NCBI GenBank assembly: GCA_031273565.1
Contig: JAISRR010000027.1
Coordinates: forward strand, 1-46,850
Direction: 5' to 3'
DNA length: 46,850 nucleotides
From: Zoogloeaceae bacterium
GTDB taxonomy: Bacteria; Pseudomonadota; Gammaproteobacteria; Burkholderiales; Rhodocyclaceae
Shown here: in pieces, positions 19,840-29,123 of the stretch
How the letters are laid out: each line of letters begins with the position of its first letter
Position numbering within the stretch: the stretch's first letter is position 1
Made by a program: the position numbers and the translations under genes
Notes under the pieces: generated by a model
The model's database searches: none
Told to the model about the DNA's origin: nothing
The model's input: the letters and a program-made list of their open reading frames with translations, nothing else

Positions 19840-20851
19840 TAACAACGAAACCCGATTTCTGTTTTTCCAGACCGATGACGGCGCGGTGCATGTCAATGTC
19901 CGCCTCGAAGGTGAAACCGTGTGGCTGACGCAGGCGGCGATGGGTAATCTTTTTGATGTCGCTCCGCAGAATATCACCATGCACTTGCAGAATGTCTACG
20001 CCGAAGGCGAGTTGTCCGCAGACGCAACTTGTAAGGATTTCTTACGAGTTCAAACCGAAGGCGGGCGGCAAGTGTCACGTCGTTTGAAGCATTACAACCT
20101 TGATGCCATTATTGCGGTCGGCTACCGCGTAAACTCCAAACGCGCCACGCAGTTCCGCATCTGGGCGACCTCTGTTCTCAAAGAGTACATCATCAAAGGC
20201 TTTGCCTTGAATGATGAGCGGATGAAAACCGGGCGCAACATGACTTATTTCGACGAGTTGCAAGCCCGCATTCGGGAAATCCGACTTTCGGAACGGGTCT
20301 TCTATCAGAAAATAAAGGACATTTACACCACCAGCGTTGACTACGACCCAAGCGCCGAGAAAACACTTCTCTTTTTCAAGATCGTTCAAAACAAACTGCT
20401 TTGGGCCATCAGTCGACAAACGGCGGCGGAACTTGTGGCGCGACGAGCCAATGCCGCCTTACCGTTCATGGGCATGCAGTCCTGCGACAAGAAACCCCAG
20501 CGACGCATCACGCAGCACGAAGCCGTCACCGCCAAAAATTATCTGACCGAAGACGAAATGAAGGCATTGGGGCTTCTGGTGGAACAATACCTCGCGTTTG
20601 CCGAAGCCCAGGCGCAACAGCATATCGCCATGACCATGAACGATTGGATAGCAAAACTCGACGGTATTCTCGCCTTGAACGGACGCGAGTTGTTGACCCA
20701 CGCCGGAAGCGTCAGCCATGCGCTTGCCGAGGAAATCAGTGCCAAACAACTCGCCCAATTCCACCAACGCCTGCGAGAAGAAGAACACCTTGCCAGTTTG
20801 GAGGAGTTGGAAAAAGACATTGAAAAAACAAAGAAAAAGGGAGACGAGTAA
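19832..20851 (+). CDS. Virulence RhuM family protein (copy 2, paralogue)
   Basis: 339 aa; FLFFQTDDGAVHVNVRLEGETVWLTQAAMGNLFDVAPQNITMHLQNVYAEGELS...HYNLDAIIAVGYRVNSKRATQFRIWATSVLKEYIIKGFALNDERMK; start overlaps the end of copy 1. Confidence 0.9.
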   Translation: MNDNNETRFLFFQTDDGAVHVNVRLEGETVWLTQAAMGNLFDVAPQNITMHLQNVYAEGELSADATCKDFLRVQTEGGRQVSRRLKHYNLDAIIAVGYRVNSKRATQFRIWATSVLKEYIIKGFALNDERMKTGRNMTYFDELQARIREIRLSERVFYQKIKDIYTTSVDYDPSAEKTLLFFKIVQNKLLWAISRQTAAELVARRANAALPFMGMQSCDKKPQRRITQHEAVTAKNYLTEDEMKALGLLVEQYLAFAEAQAQQHIAMTMNDWIAKLDGILALNGRELLTHAGSVSHALAEEISAKQLAQFHQRLREEEHLASLEELEKDIEKTKKKGDE

Positions 20852-20855
20852 AAGG

Positions 20856-20950
20856 ATGCCCCCTCAACCAACCGCATTGAATACAAACGCGACCCACGCG
20901 GCACCCTCGAACAGAAAGCCGTCGCGTTCCTCAATTCCGGCGGCGGTGAC
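20856..20950 (+). pseudogene. Second AlbA_2 gene-start remnant, frameshifted and truncated
   Basis: In the frame from 20864: STNRIEYKRDPRGTLEQKAVAFLNSGGGD, then unrelated residues. The ATG at 20856 is out of frame, one nt short relative to the 18647 copy. Shares agccgtcgcgttcctcaattccgg with the first copy. Confidence 0.7.
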
Positions 20951-21164
20951 AGTGGACGAAAATTGGGGAAAAACCACTTTTTCCCCGGCGATACGAATGC
21001 CGTTCGTTCGTTCATGTCGGCGCAGCACGAACATCTGTCGTGGCAACCGCCCTGGTCGCCCGTCGCCTTGCGCGGGAAGCGGTCGTCCCCGCCGTGCTGT
21101 CGTTGATCCCGACCGGCAAGCAATATACCTGTTAGAATTGCGACCTTTATTTTGTCGCCCGCCC

Positions 21165-21836
21165 ATGCGCCAGTTGCTTCTCGACCTGCTGCCAGAAACG
21201 CCGCCTTCCCGGGATAATTTCGTGCCGGGCGCCAATGGCGAGACGCTGGTCGCCCTGTCGACCTGGCTCACGGATGATGATACGCGGCGCACCAGCGGTT
21301 TTTTGCTCTGGGGCGACGCGGGTTCCGGCAAGAGCCATTTGCTGAAAGCCAGCGCTCTGCCTTATTGCGACGCCCGCCTCAACCCGTCGCTGGCGGATTG
21401 CAATGAAGAGGCTACCCCTCTCGCGGTCGACCACGTCGAAGCCCTGAATGCCGATGGTCAGATTGCACTGTTCAATGCCTTCAACCGGATTCAAGCCAAA
21501 AAAGGGCGTTTGCTTTGCGCCGCCGCCGATGCGCCCGCGCATCTGAACTTGCGCGAAGATTTGCGTACCCGTCTGGGGTACGGTCTCATTTACCGGCTGC
21601 TGCCGCTTTCCGACGCGGAAAAATCGGCGGCGCTGGCGGAACAGGCGCAAAAGCGGGCGATGCGTTTTCCCCGCGAGGCGCGGGATTACCTGCTGGCGCA
21701 CGCTTCCCGCGACATGCGTACCCTTTCGGCGCTGGTGGCGGCGCTGGATCGCTATTCGCTGGAACAAAAACGCCCCATTACCCTGCCCCTCCTGCGCGAA
21801 GTGCTGGCGGACGCTACTCTGGAATGTGAATACTGA
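21165..21836 (+). CDS. hda: DnaA regulatory inactivator Hda (DnaA-like ATPase)
   Basis: 223 aa from MRQLLLDLLPETPPSRDNFVPGANGE...; FLLWGDAGSGKSHLLKA, VDHVEALNADGQIALFNAFNRIQAKKGRLL...LREDLRTRLGYGLIYRL. Confidence 0.92.
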   Translation: MRQLLLDLLPETPPSRDNFVPGANGETLVALSTWLTDDDTRRTSGFLLWGDAGSGKSHLLKASALPYCDARLNPSLADCNEEATPLAVDHVEALNADGQIALFNAFNRIQAKKGRLLCAAADAPAHLNLREDLRTRLGYGLIYRLLPLSDAEKSAALAEQAQKRAMRFPREARDYLLAHASRDMRTLSALVAALDRYSLEQKRPITLPLLREVLADATLECEY

Positions 21837-22498
21837 TGCAGCTTGCACTCTTCGACCTGGACAATACCCTGCTTTCCGGCGACTCTGATTTTGCCTGGGC
21901 GGAATTCCTGATTCAAAAAGGCGTGCTGGACAAAACCACGCAGGAAGCCAGAAACCGCGAGTTTCTCGCCGCCTATCAGGACGGCACGCTGAATATCGAC
22001 GAATTCCTCGCCTTCCAGTTAAAGCCGCTGGCGGCGCATCCCCGCGCCACGCTGGAAGCCTGGCACGCTGAATTCATGACCGCCAGAATTTACCCCATGA
22101 TGGGCAAGGTCGCCCGCGCAAAAGTGCGCGCGCATCGGGAAGCGGGGCATCTTTGCGCGTTGGTAACGGCGACCAACAGTTTCGTCACCGGCCCCATTGC
22201 CCGCGCCTTCGGCATCGAACATCTGATCGCCACCGTGCCTGCCTGTGAAAACGGCGCCTTTACCGGGCAGGTGCGCGGCGAACCTGCCTTCCGCGCGGGC
22301 AAGGTCATCCGGGTAGAATCCTGGCTGGAATCGCTGGGACTGTACTGGAGCAGTTTTGCCGATGCCTGGTTTTACAGCGATTCCCACAACGACCTGCCAT
22401 TGCTGGAAAAAGTCAGCCATCCCGTCGCCGCCAATCCCGACGAGCGCCTTGCCCGACTGGCAAGCGAACGTGGCTGGGAAATCATCCGTCTATGCTAG
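21836..22498 (+). CDS. HAD-superfamily IB hydrolase (SerB-like phosphatase)
   Basis: 220 aa; LALFDLDNTLLSGDSDFAW...ALVTATNSFVTGPIARAFGIEHLIAT...FYSDSHNDLPLLEKVSHPVAANPDERL. Confidence 0.93.
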   Translation: MQLALFDLDNTLLSGDSDFAWAEFLIQKGVLDKTTQEARNREFLAAYQDGTLNIDEFLAFQLKPLAAHPRATLEAWHAEFMTARIYPMMGKVARAKVRAHREAGHLCALVTATNSFVTGPIARAFGIEHLIATVPACENGAFTGQVRGEPAFRAGKVIRVESWLESLGLYWSSFADAWFYSDSHNDLPLLEKVSHPVAANPDERLARLASERGWEIIRLC

Positions 22499-22540
22499 GA
22501 TCATCCCGCATGCTTCCTCATCTCATTTCATTCACTCGCA

Positions 22541-23929
22541 ATGCTGCGTAAATTCATCAACCGGGTTTTAACGCTCGGCAAAGTCAATCCGGTCGCGCTC
22601 GGCGAACCCGCCATCATCCCCGTGGAGCGTCATGGCGTCCATCGCGAAAGCATCAGTTCGGGCAGCCGCCGCGTCTGCGAAGCCCTGCGCGAGCGCGGTT
22701 ACAAGGCTTACGTGGTCGGCGGCGCGGTGCGCGACCTGCTCGTTGGCGCGCAACCCAAGGATTTCGATGTCGCCACCAACGCCACGCCGGAGGAAGTGCG
22801 GCGTTGCCTGCGCCGCTCCCGCCTGATCGGACGCCGTTTCCAGATTGTGCATGCCTACATGGGCGCGGAAGTCGTCGAGATCACCACCTTTCGCGGCGCG
22901 CTGGGTAATGACGCCAAGACCGACGAACATGGCCGGGTGCTGCGCGATAACGTCTTCGGCAGTCAGGCCGAAGACGCCGCCCGCCGCGATTTCACGGTCA
23001 ACGCCCTGTATTTTGACCCCGAAACAGAGCAGATTCTTGATTACCATCATGGCGTCGCCGACCTGCAACAAAAAACCCTGCGGATGATCGGCAACCCCAA
23101 AACGCGCTACCGCGAAGACCCGGTACGCATGTTGCGTGCCGTGCGACTGGCCGCCAAACTGGGACTCTCCATTGACCCGGCGGCGCGGCGTCCGATCCGG
23201 GAGATGGCGACCCTGCTGGAAAACGTGCCCGCCGCCCGCCTGTTTGACGAAATGCTGAAACTCTTTACCAGCGGTCATGCCGTCAAATGCCTGCAACAAC
23301 TGCGTGCCGAAGGGCTGCATCACGGCACCCTGCCGCTGCTGGATGTCATCCTGCGCGAACCGCAGGGGGAAAAATTTGTCATGCTGGCGCTCGCCAACAC
23401 CGACCAGCGCATCCGCCAGGGCAAAACCTCATCCCCCAGCTTCCTCTTCGCCGCCCTGCTCTGGCATGAAGTCACCACCTGCTGGCGGGGTATCCAGAGC
23501 GAGGGCGAACCCCCTGTCCCCGCGCTGCATCAGGCCATGAACGAAGTGCTGAAAGCGCAGGGCGAAAAACTCGCCATCACCCGTCGCATCGCCAGCGATG
23601 TCAAGGAAATCTGGGCCTTGCAGCCGCGTTTCGAGCAACGCGCGGGCAGGCGGCCTTACGGCGTGCTGGAACACCCGCGTTTTCGCGCCGCTTACGATTT
23701 TCTCCGTCTGCGCGCCGACGCGGGCGAAATCGACATCGCGCTGGGCGAATGGTGGCTGGACTTCCAGAACGCCGACGGCGAAGCCCGCGCGCAAATGCTG
23801 CTGCCTGCCGAAGGCGTGAAGAAAAAACGCCGTCGGCGACGGAAAAAATCCACCACCGCCGCCGAGGAAACGGCAGACGCAACGGCGCGCGACGCATCGG
23901 AACCGCCCTCAGAACAAGAACATGAATGA
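22541..23929 (+). CDS. pcnB: Polynucleotide adenylyltransferase (poly(A) polymerase I)
   Basis: 462 aa; AYVVGGAVRDLLVGAQPKDFDVATNATPEEVRRCLRRSRLIGRRFQIVHAYMG...RRDFTVNALYFDP; basic tail KKKRRRRRKKS. Confidence 0.96.
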   Translation: MLRKFINRVLTLGKVNPVALGEPAIIPVERHGVHRESISSGSRRVCEALRERGYKAYVVGGAVRDLLVGAQPKDFDVATNATPEEVRRCLRRSRLIGRRFQIVHAYMGAEVVEITTFRGALGNDAKTDEHGRVLRDNVFGSQAEDAARRDFTVNALYFDPETEQILDYHHGVADLQQKTLRMIGNPKTRYREDPVRMLRAVRLAAKLGLSIDPAARRPIREMATLLENVPAARLFDEMLKLFTSGHAVKCLQQLRAEGLHHGTLPLLDVILREPQGEKFVMLALANTDQRIRQGKTSSPSFLFAALLWHEVTTCWRGIQSEGEPPVPALHQAMNEVLKAQGEKLAITRRIASDVKEIWALQPRFEQRAGRRPYGVLEHPRFRAAYDFLRLRADAGEIDIALGEWWLDFQNADGEARAQMLLPAEGVKKKRRRRRKKSTTAAEETADATARDASEPPSEQEHE

Positions 23930-24419
23930 CGCCCCCATCCTGGCCTACATTGCGCTGGGGGCCAATCTGGGCGAACCGCAGGCGATGGTGCAAAACGCCA
24001 TCATCGCGCTGGACGCGCTGCCGCGCACCCGGCTCATCCGCGCCTCATCGCTCTACCGCACCGCGCCCGTCGGTCTGAAAATGCAGCCGGATTTCATCAA
24101 CGCCGTCGCCGCCATCGCTACGACGCTCGCGCCGCAGGATTTGCTCCTTGCCCTGCAAAATCAGGAAGCCGCGCAAGGCCGCGTGCGCAGCATCCCCAAC
24201 GCGCCGCGCACCCTTGACCTCGACCTGTTGCTCTACGGTGACTGTGTGATGAATACCCCCACCCTCACCCTGCCGCACCCCCGCATGCACCTGCGCGCCT
24301 TCGTCCTCTCCCCCCTCGCCGAAATCGCGCCTGCTGACCTGCCAATCCCCAACCGGGGCAGCCTCGCCGCGTGGCGCCCGGCGGTGGCGAATCAGCGGGT
24401 TTTGCGCCTGACGACCTGA
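23922..24419 (+). CDS. folK: 2-amino-4-hydroxy-6-hydroxymethyldihydropteridine diphosphokinase
   Basis: 165 aa; AYIALGANLGEPQAMVQNAI...SSLYRTAPVGLKMQPDFINAV...NAPRTLDLDLLLYGD...LTLPHPRMHLRAFVLSPLAEIAP. Confidence 0.96.
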   Translation: MNDAPILAYIALGANLGEPQAMVQNAIIALDALPRTRLIRASSLYRTAPVGLKMQPDFINAVAAIATTLAPQDLLLALQNQEAAQGRVRSIPNAPRTLDLDLLLYGDCVMNTPTLTLPHPRMHLRAFVLSPLAEIAPADLPIPNRGSLAAWRPAVANQRVLRLTT

Positions 24420-24481
24420 AGGACGCAGATGTGTTTTCGATTCGCGCCCGACGCTCTGGCCGGGATTCTTCTGCGCCCTCC

Positions 24482-24527
24482 CGGAATGCCACGACTGGCG
24501 CAACATGGACAGGCAACGGGCATTCCG
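24482..24527. repeat. 9-bp inverted repeat cggaatgcc / ggcattccg
   Basis: Arms 24482-24490 and 24519-24527, immediately upstream of the larger hairpin. Confidence 0.65.
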
Positions 24528-24529
24528 AC

Positions 24530-24615
24530 CTGGGAGCGCGGGGCACCAGCCCCGCTTTTGACCCACGCCATGACACTGCCGCCGCCGCTGCGGGGCTGGT
24601 GCCCCGCGCTCCCAG
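24530..24615. repeat. 26-bp perfect inverted repeat with 34-nt loop, between convergent folK and serpin genes
   Basis: Arm 24530-24555 ctgggagcgcggggcaccagccccgc; arm 24590-24615 gcggggctggtgccccgcgctcccag is its exact reverse complement. Confidence 0.92.
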
Positions 24616-24635
24616 CGAAGACCGCAGACAGCTTC

Positions 24636-25784
24636 TTATTTTGAAGGGTCGCGTATCACGGCCATGAACAGGATTTTGTGATTTTGCGCGTCGCCGATGG
24701 TCAGGAAAAACGGGCGGTCGAGTTTCATGCGGAAAGGTTCTCTGCTTGGCGCTGACATCGTTCGTGCCATTCCCACCGCCGTTGCCGCTGCCGCTTTTGT
24801 GCCCTGTTCGTCGATTTCAAGCATCGTCGCGTGGCGCACGGAGACGATCTTCAACGGCTCAGGAGTCTGCGTGATTCCGGTGAATTGCGCGGCATCGGTA
24901 AAGGCGCGGCGAATGCCGATGGTCTGTAATGCCGGTTTCAGTTCCTGAACGGGCTGCTTGCGAAATGACAGGCGCGGCAGCTCCACTTCGCCTTCCTTAT
25001 ACTTCAAGGCTTGCACACCTGCGCGCCAGCCGTCGCCCGTCACGGTTTGCAACCAGTGGTCAATGTCAAGTCCCGGTTTGGGCAGAAAAAGGGTCATGAC
25101 CAGATCATCCTCCTGGTAGGGCAAACGGAGCCATTGTCCCTCCGCAGTCTGGGCATAGTCAAAATGGCCAAAATTGCGCATGAAGCGAACCGTTCTGGAT
25201 TTTTCCGGCGTAACGAAAAAACGATCTGAAGTCGTGAATTTGGGACGGAACGGGCGGCGCCACTTCCCCTCGAAATCAAACACGCTGGTCAGCACGAAGG
25301 TTTCCGGCGATTTATCCAAAACGCGGGTAATTTTGCCTTTTGTGTGTTTGCGCACATAGTCATTGATGACATTAAGACCTTTCTCCGGGGTGGTGCTGTC
25401 GACCCGCGCCGAGGAAAAATGATTGCGAAATTTCTCCTGCAAAGCGTACTTTTTTTCTACCCAGAGGTGCAGCGCGTTGGTAAAACTTTTCCCATTCGCG
25501 TTGTCGATGGCGTCGTAGGCATTGGTTTTGTCGAGTATTTCGCGCCGGGTTTCCCCTTCCGCGCCCACGGCGACTGCCGCCAGCGCCGTGCGGATGTTGC
25601 GTGGCGCAAGCAGAAGATTGCCGGTTTGTTGCGTGTTGGCCTGTTGCTGGAGCAGGGCAAAGCCAAAGCGGGCGTCTTTCGCGTTTTCGTCGGGTTTTTC
25701 CTGCGCCCAGGTTTGGGCACAGACGACCAGAAAGACAAAAGTGGCGATGAGGCGGCAAATTCGGAAGGAGGAGGGAGGAAACAT
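24636..25784 (-). CDS. Serpin family protein with N-terminal signal peptide
   Basis: 382 aa; signal-like MFPPSSFRICRLIATFVFLVVCAQTWAQ; serpin core FGFALLQQ..., TNALHLWVEKKYAL, INDYVRKHTKGKI, FDFEGKWRRPF, and hinge/reactive loop EQGTKAAAATAVGMARTMSAPSREPFRMKLDRPFFLTIGD. Confidence 0.93.
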   Translation of the reverse strand: MFPPSSFRICRLIATFVFLVVCAQTWAQEKPDENAKDARFGFALLQQQANTQQTGNLLLAPRNIRTALAAVAVGAEGETRREILDKTNAYDAIDNANGKSFTNALHLWVEKKYALQEKFRNHFSSARVDSTTPEKGLNVINDYVRKHTKGKITRVLDKSPETFVLTSVFDFEGKWRRPFRPKFTTSDRFFVTPEKSRTVRFMRNFGHFDYAQTAEGQWLRLPYQEDDLVMTLFLPKPGLDIDHWLQTVTGDGWRAGVQALKYKEGEVELPRLSFRKQPVQELKPALQTIGIRRAFTDAAQFTGITQTPEPLKIVSVRHATMLEIDEQGTKAAAATAVGMARTMSAPSREPFRMKLDRPFFLTIGDAQNHKILFMAVIRDPSK

Positions 25785-26090
25785 GACGGGTTTTACTCCG
25801 GGAACATGAAAGCATGTGATAAAAAGGTCATTCGTGGCATGACGGCTTGCCTCGCGCGACGCGAAAACGGGTTTTCTCCCGTTGTCATGGACGGCGCCCG
25901 CGATGATACATCAGGCGTCGCAATAGTGCAGAATGTCATTGATGTGGGGATGACCTTGCCCCCGACTTTCCCAGGAGGTGACGACATCAGCATGTACAAT
26001 CGCCCACGCTTTCCTGACGCGATTCTCTCCCGCTCATCGGGCGGGCAGTGTAATATGACGCCTCCAATGTTTCCGCCCGGTTCGTTCCCC

Positions 26091-26393
26091 ATGCGCCGTG
26101 TTTTTACGTCTCCCTTCCTGTTGTCGCTTCTGGTTGCGCTCTTCCTTTTCGGGCAGGCGGCGGCGGCGAGTCATGCGTTCAGTCATGTACAGGAAGATGC
26201 GGCTCATGCGCCGGATGAGGTCTGCGTCCTGTGTCTGGCCGCTGCCGCGTTCGGTTCGGCCGCGCCGATGCCGGTATCGCCATTGCTTGTCCTGCCGGTT
26301 TTCCAGGCAACGGCGGAGGTCATTGAGGTTCCTGTTCGCTTTTCATCGCCTTGTCGCGCCTATTGGGGACGTGCGCCGCCCGTCCTGCCTTGA
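26091..26393 (+). CDS. Small secreted DUF2946-like protein
   Basis: 100 aa; MRRVFTSPFLLSLLVALFLFGQAAAASHAFSHVQEDAAHAPDEVCVLCLAAAAFG...; signal peptide, His residues, CVLC; directly upstream of the ZrgA-like gene. The ORF-track start at 25344 is antisense to the serpin. Confidence 0.6.
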   Translation: MRRVFTSPFLLSLLVALFLFGQAAAASHAFSHVQEDAAHAPDEVCVLCLAAAAFGSAAPMPVSPLLVLPVFQATAEVIEVPVRFSSPCRAYWGRAPPVLP

Positions 26394-26507
26394 TTCGCAT
26401 CCCTGATTTGCAGTTTCAGTCTGCCTGAACGCTTGCGTCCGTTCGCGTGTCTTACACGCGGGGACGATGTTCGGCAGTGTATTTCATGCGTTGACAAGGA
26501 GTTTTTC

Positions 26508-27080
26508 ATGAAATCTTTCATTTTTACGGTTTTGCTTATCGCCTGTTTTGCAAGCGCTTCCGTCCGGGCGCAGCATGACCATGACGCGCATGTGCATGGC
26601 GCGGCGCATCTGGATGTGGTGGTGGATGGCGCGGTTTTGTCGCTGCAACTGGAAAGCCCGCTCGACAATCTGCTGGGGTTTGAACATGAGCCGAGGAACA
26701 AGGCGGAGCGGGACAAGGTCACGCGCATGGCGGCAAAACTGCGGGAAGCAGCGAAACTGTTCACGCCGACGCCGGAAGCCGCCTGCAAACCCGAACAGAC
26801 CCGGCTTGTCTCTTCGGCGCTGACGCCGGAATTGCTGGGTGAGCGCGCCGCCGAAAAACAGGCCGCGCACGCAGAAGCGGAAGAAGAGGAGGAAGAAGGA
26901 CACGCCGATCTGGACGCCAGTTGGCAATTCCGCTGCGCGCGTCCTGAAGCCTTGCGCGGCGTGGACGTGCGGCTCTTCCAGGTTTTCTCCGGCATACGGG
27001 AAATCGAGGCGCAGGTGGCGGGGCCGCGCGGTCAGCATGGCGCGCGGCTGACGCCGGACAAACGGATACTGACATGGTGA
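26508..27080 (+). CDS. ZrgA family (DUF2796) zinc uptake protein
   Basis: MKSFIFTVLLIACFASASVRAQHDHDAHVHGAAHLDVVVDGAVLSLQLESPLDNLLGFEHEP...; His-rich N-terminus and HAEAEEEEEEGHAD acidic/His loop. Confidence 0.88.
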   Translation: MKSFIFTVLLIACFASASVRAQHDHDAHVHGAAHLDVVVDGAVLSLQLESPLDNLLGFEHEPRNKAERDKVTRMAAKLREAAKLFTPTPEAACKPEQTRLVSSALTPELLGERAAEKQAAHAEAEEEEEEGHADLDASWQFRCARPEALRGVDVRLFQVFSGIREIEAQVAGPRGQHGARLTPDKRILTW

Positions 27081-27841
27081 GTGTCCGGGAAACTTCCGCC
27101 GCCAACCGCGCCGACATCGCGCCTTCTCCGCCAGCGTCTTTGCAATATGCCCTGACGATGCGCGACATGACGTTCGCCTGGGAGCAGGCGACCCCCTGTC
27201 TTCAGGTGGAGCGGTTCGCGTTGTCGGCGCAAGAGCAGTTGTTTCTCTACGGTCCCAGTGGTAGCGGCAAGAGCACCTTTCTCAATCTTGCCGCCGGGGT
27301 GCTGACGCCCGACCACGGCAGCATCTGCCTGTTGGGTGAGAATCTGGGCGCGCTTTCCGCCATCGGGCGCGACCGTTTCCGTGTCGATCATGTCGGCTTC
27401 GTTTTCCAGAATTTCAACCTGATTCCCTGGATGTCGGTGTTGGAGAACACGCTGTTGCCCTGCCGTTTTTCCCGGCGGCGGCGACAGCGCGCGTCACAGG
27501 CGACTTCCCCGGAAGCGGAAGCCGCCCGCCTCCTGCGCGCGCTCGACCTGGAGCGCAATCTGTGGGGGCAGCCGGCGATGAAACTTTCTGTCGGACAACA
27601 GCAACGGGTCGCGGTGGCGCGCGCCCTGCTGGGTCGCCCGGAAATCATCATCGCCGACGAGCCGACTTCCAGTCTGGACGCCAACCGGCAAGCCATTTTT
27701 CTGGAATTGCTGCAAAACGAATGCGCCTCCAGCGGCGCGGCGCTGCTGTTCGTCAGTCACGACGAGCGGCTGGCAGCGCGTTTTCATCGCACCGTGCACC
27801 TGCCGGAACTGAATCGCATCGACGTGGGAGAAAAACCATGA
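27074..27841 (+). CDS. ABC transporter ATP-binding protein (LolD/MacB-like, zinc-uptake-associated)
   Basis: 255 aa; Walker A YGPSGSGKSTF, signature LSVGQQQRVAVARAL, Walker B IIIADEPTSSLD. Confidence 0.92.
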   Translation: MVSVRETSAANRADIAPSPPASLQYALTMRDMTFAWEQATPCLQVERFALSAQEQLFLYGPSGSGKSTFLNLAAGVLTPDHGSICLLGENLGALSAIGRDRFRVDHVGFVFQNFNLIPWMSVLENTLLPCRFSRRRRQRASQATSPEAEAARLLRALDLERNLWGQPAMKLSVGQQQRVAVARALLGRPEIIIADEPTSSLDANRQAIFLELLQNECASSGAALLFVSHDERLAARFHRTVHLPELNRIDVGEKP

Positions 27842-29112
27842 AAACGCTGCTTCGGCTCGCCGCCGCCAGCGCCTGGAACCGACGCGGCACGCTCACGCTC
27901 ACCGTGCTGTCCATCGCGCTTTCCGTCACCCTGATGCTGGGCATCGAACGCCTGCGCGTCGACGCGAAAGAAAGTTTCATGCAATCGGTTTCCGGCGTCG
28001 ATCTTGTGGTCGGCGCGCGCACCGGCCCGGTGCAACTCATGCTGTACAGCGTGTTTCGCATGGGCGGCGCGACCCACGACATCGGCTGGAAAAGCGCCCA
28101 GGCCGTCATGAACGACCCGGCGGTCGAATGGGCGATTCCCTTCGCTCTGGGGGATTCGCTGCAAGGATTCCCCGTGCTGGGCACGACGCCCGATTATTTT
28201 CGTCATTTTCGTTATGGCGAGGACAGGCCATTGGTCTTCGCGCACGGACGGCCTTTCACCGGCGAACTGGAAGGTCTCTATGAAGCCGTGCCGGGCGCGG
28301 AAGTCGCCGCGCGACTGGGGTTACGCGCAGGGGATCACATCGTACTGGCGCACGGCAACGGCGAAAACGTGCTGGCCGAACACGCCGACAAACCCTTTCA
28401 GGTCGTGGGCGTGCTCGCGCCCACCGGCACCCCTGTTGACCGCAGCGTACACGTGAGCCTTGCCGCCATTGAGGCGATACACCTCGATTGGCAGGGGGGC
28501 GCGCCGACGCCGGGCTTTTCCATCCCCGCCGACCTCGCGCGCAAATTCGACCTCACGCCCAAAACCGTCACCGCCATTCTGGTCGGTCTGAAAACCCGCG
28601 CCGCCGTGTTTCAGGCGCAGCGACGCATCAATGCCTATCGGGACGAGGCGCTCATGGCCGTCCTGCCCGGTGTCGCGCTGGATGAATTATGGGAAATCGT
28701 GGGGCTGGCCGCGCACGCGCTGGTCGCCGTATCCATCCTCGCCGCCACCGTGGGGCTGGCCGGATTAATGGCTGTCGTCCTCGCCAGTCTGAACGAACGT
28801 CGCCGGGAACTCGCCATCCTGCGTTCGGTCGGCGCCAGTCCCCGCGACATTTTCATCCTGCTGGCCGCGGAAGGCGTCTTGCTCACCACGCTGGGCATGC
28901 TCGCCGGACTCTGTTTTCTCGCCCTGGCGGGCGCGGGCGCGTCTCCCTGGCTCGAACGTCACTACGGCATTCTCATCAACCCCTGGATACTGGACGCGGA
29001 CGCCGGAAAACTGCTGCTCGCGGTCTGGGCCAGCGGTCTTGTCGCCAGTCTTTTCCCCGGCTGGCGCGCCTACCGTATGTCCCTGTCCGATGGTCTTCAA
29101 CCCCGTATTTGA
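27838..29112 (+). CDS. FtsX-like ABC transporter permease
   Basis: 424 aa from ATG 27838 (MKTLLRLAAASAWNRRGTLTLTVLSIALSVTLMLGIERLRVDAKESF...); C-terminal FtsX-type TM bundle LASLNERRRELAILRSVGASPRDIFILLAAEGVLLTTLG. Confidence 0.92.
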   Translation: MKTLLRLAAASAWNRRGTLTLTVLSIALSVTLMLGIERLRVDAKESFMQSVSGVDLVVGARTGPVQLMLYSVFRMGGATHDIGWKSAQAVMNDPAVEWAIPFALGDSLQGFPVLGTTPDYFRHFRYGEDRPLVFAHGRPFTGELEGLYEAVPGAEVAARLGLRAGDHIVLAHGNGENVLAEHADKPFQVVGVLAPTGTPVDRSVHVSLAAIEAIHLDWQGGAPTPGFSIPADLARKFDLTPKTVTAILVGLKTRAAVFQAQRRINAYRDEALMAVLPGVALDELWEIVGLAAHALVAVSILAATVGLAGLMAVVLASLNERRRELAILRSVGASPRDIFILLAAEGVLLTTLGMLAGLCFLALAGAGASPWLERHYGILINPWILDADAGKLLLAVWASGLVASLFPGWRAYRMSLSDGLQPRI

Positions 29113-29123
29113 AGGATTCCCTT

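Noticed and set aside
18613-21164. CRISPR array or integron attC-type array
   Set aside because: The repeated segment occurs only twice, is protein-coding in character, and is separated by two genes.
24530-24615. Intrinsic terminator for folK/serpin
   Set aside because: Very long GC stem with a 34-nt loop and no adjacent T run; better described as a repeat element.
25344-26090. 5' part of the 349-aa plus-strand ORF
   Set aside because: Antisense to the serpin and its upstream region. Only the part from 26091, with a signal peptide, is kept.
26040-26090. Possible Zur box (tgtaatatgacg) upstream of the zinc gene set
   Set aside because: Only half-site-like similarity; not palindromic enough to call by eye.
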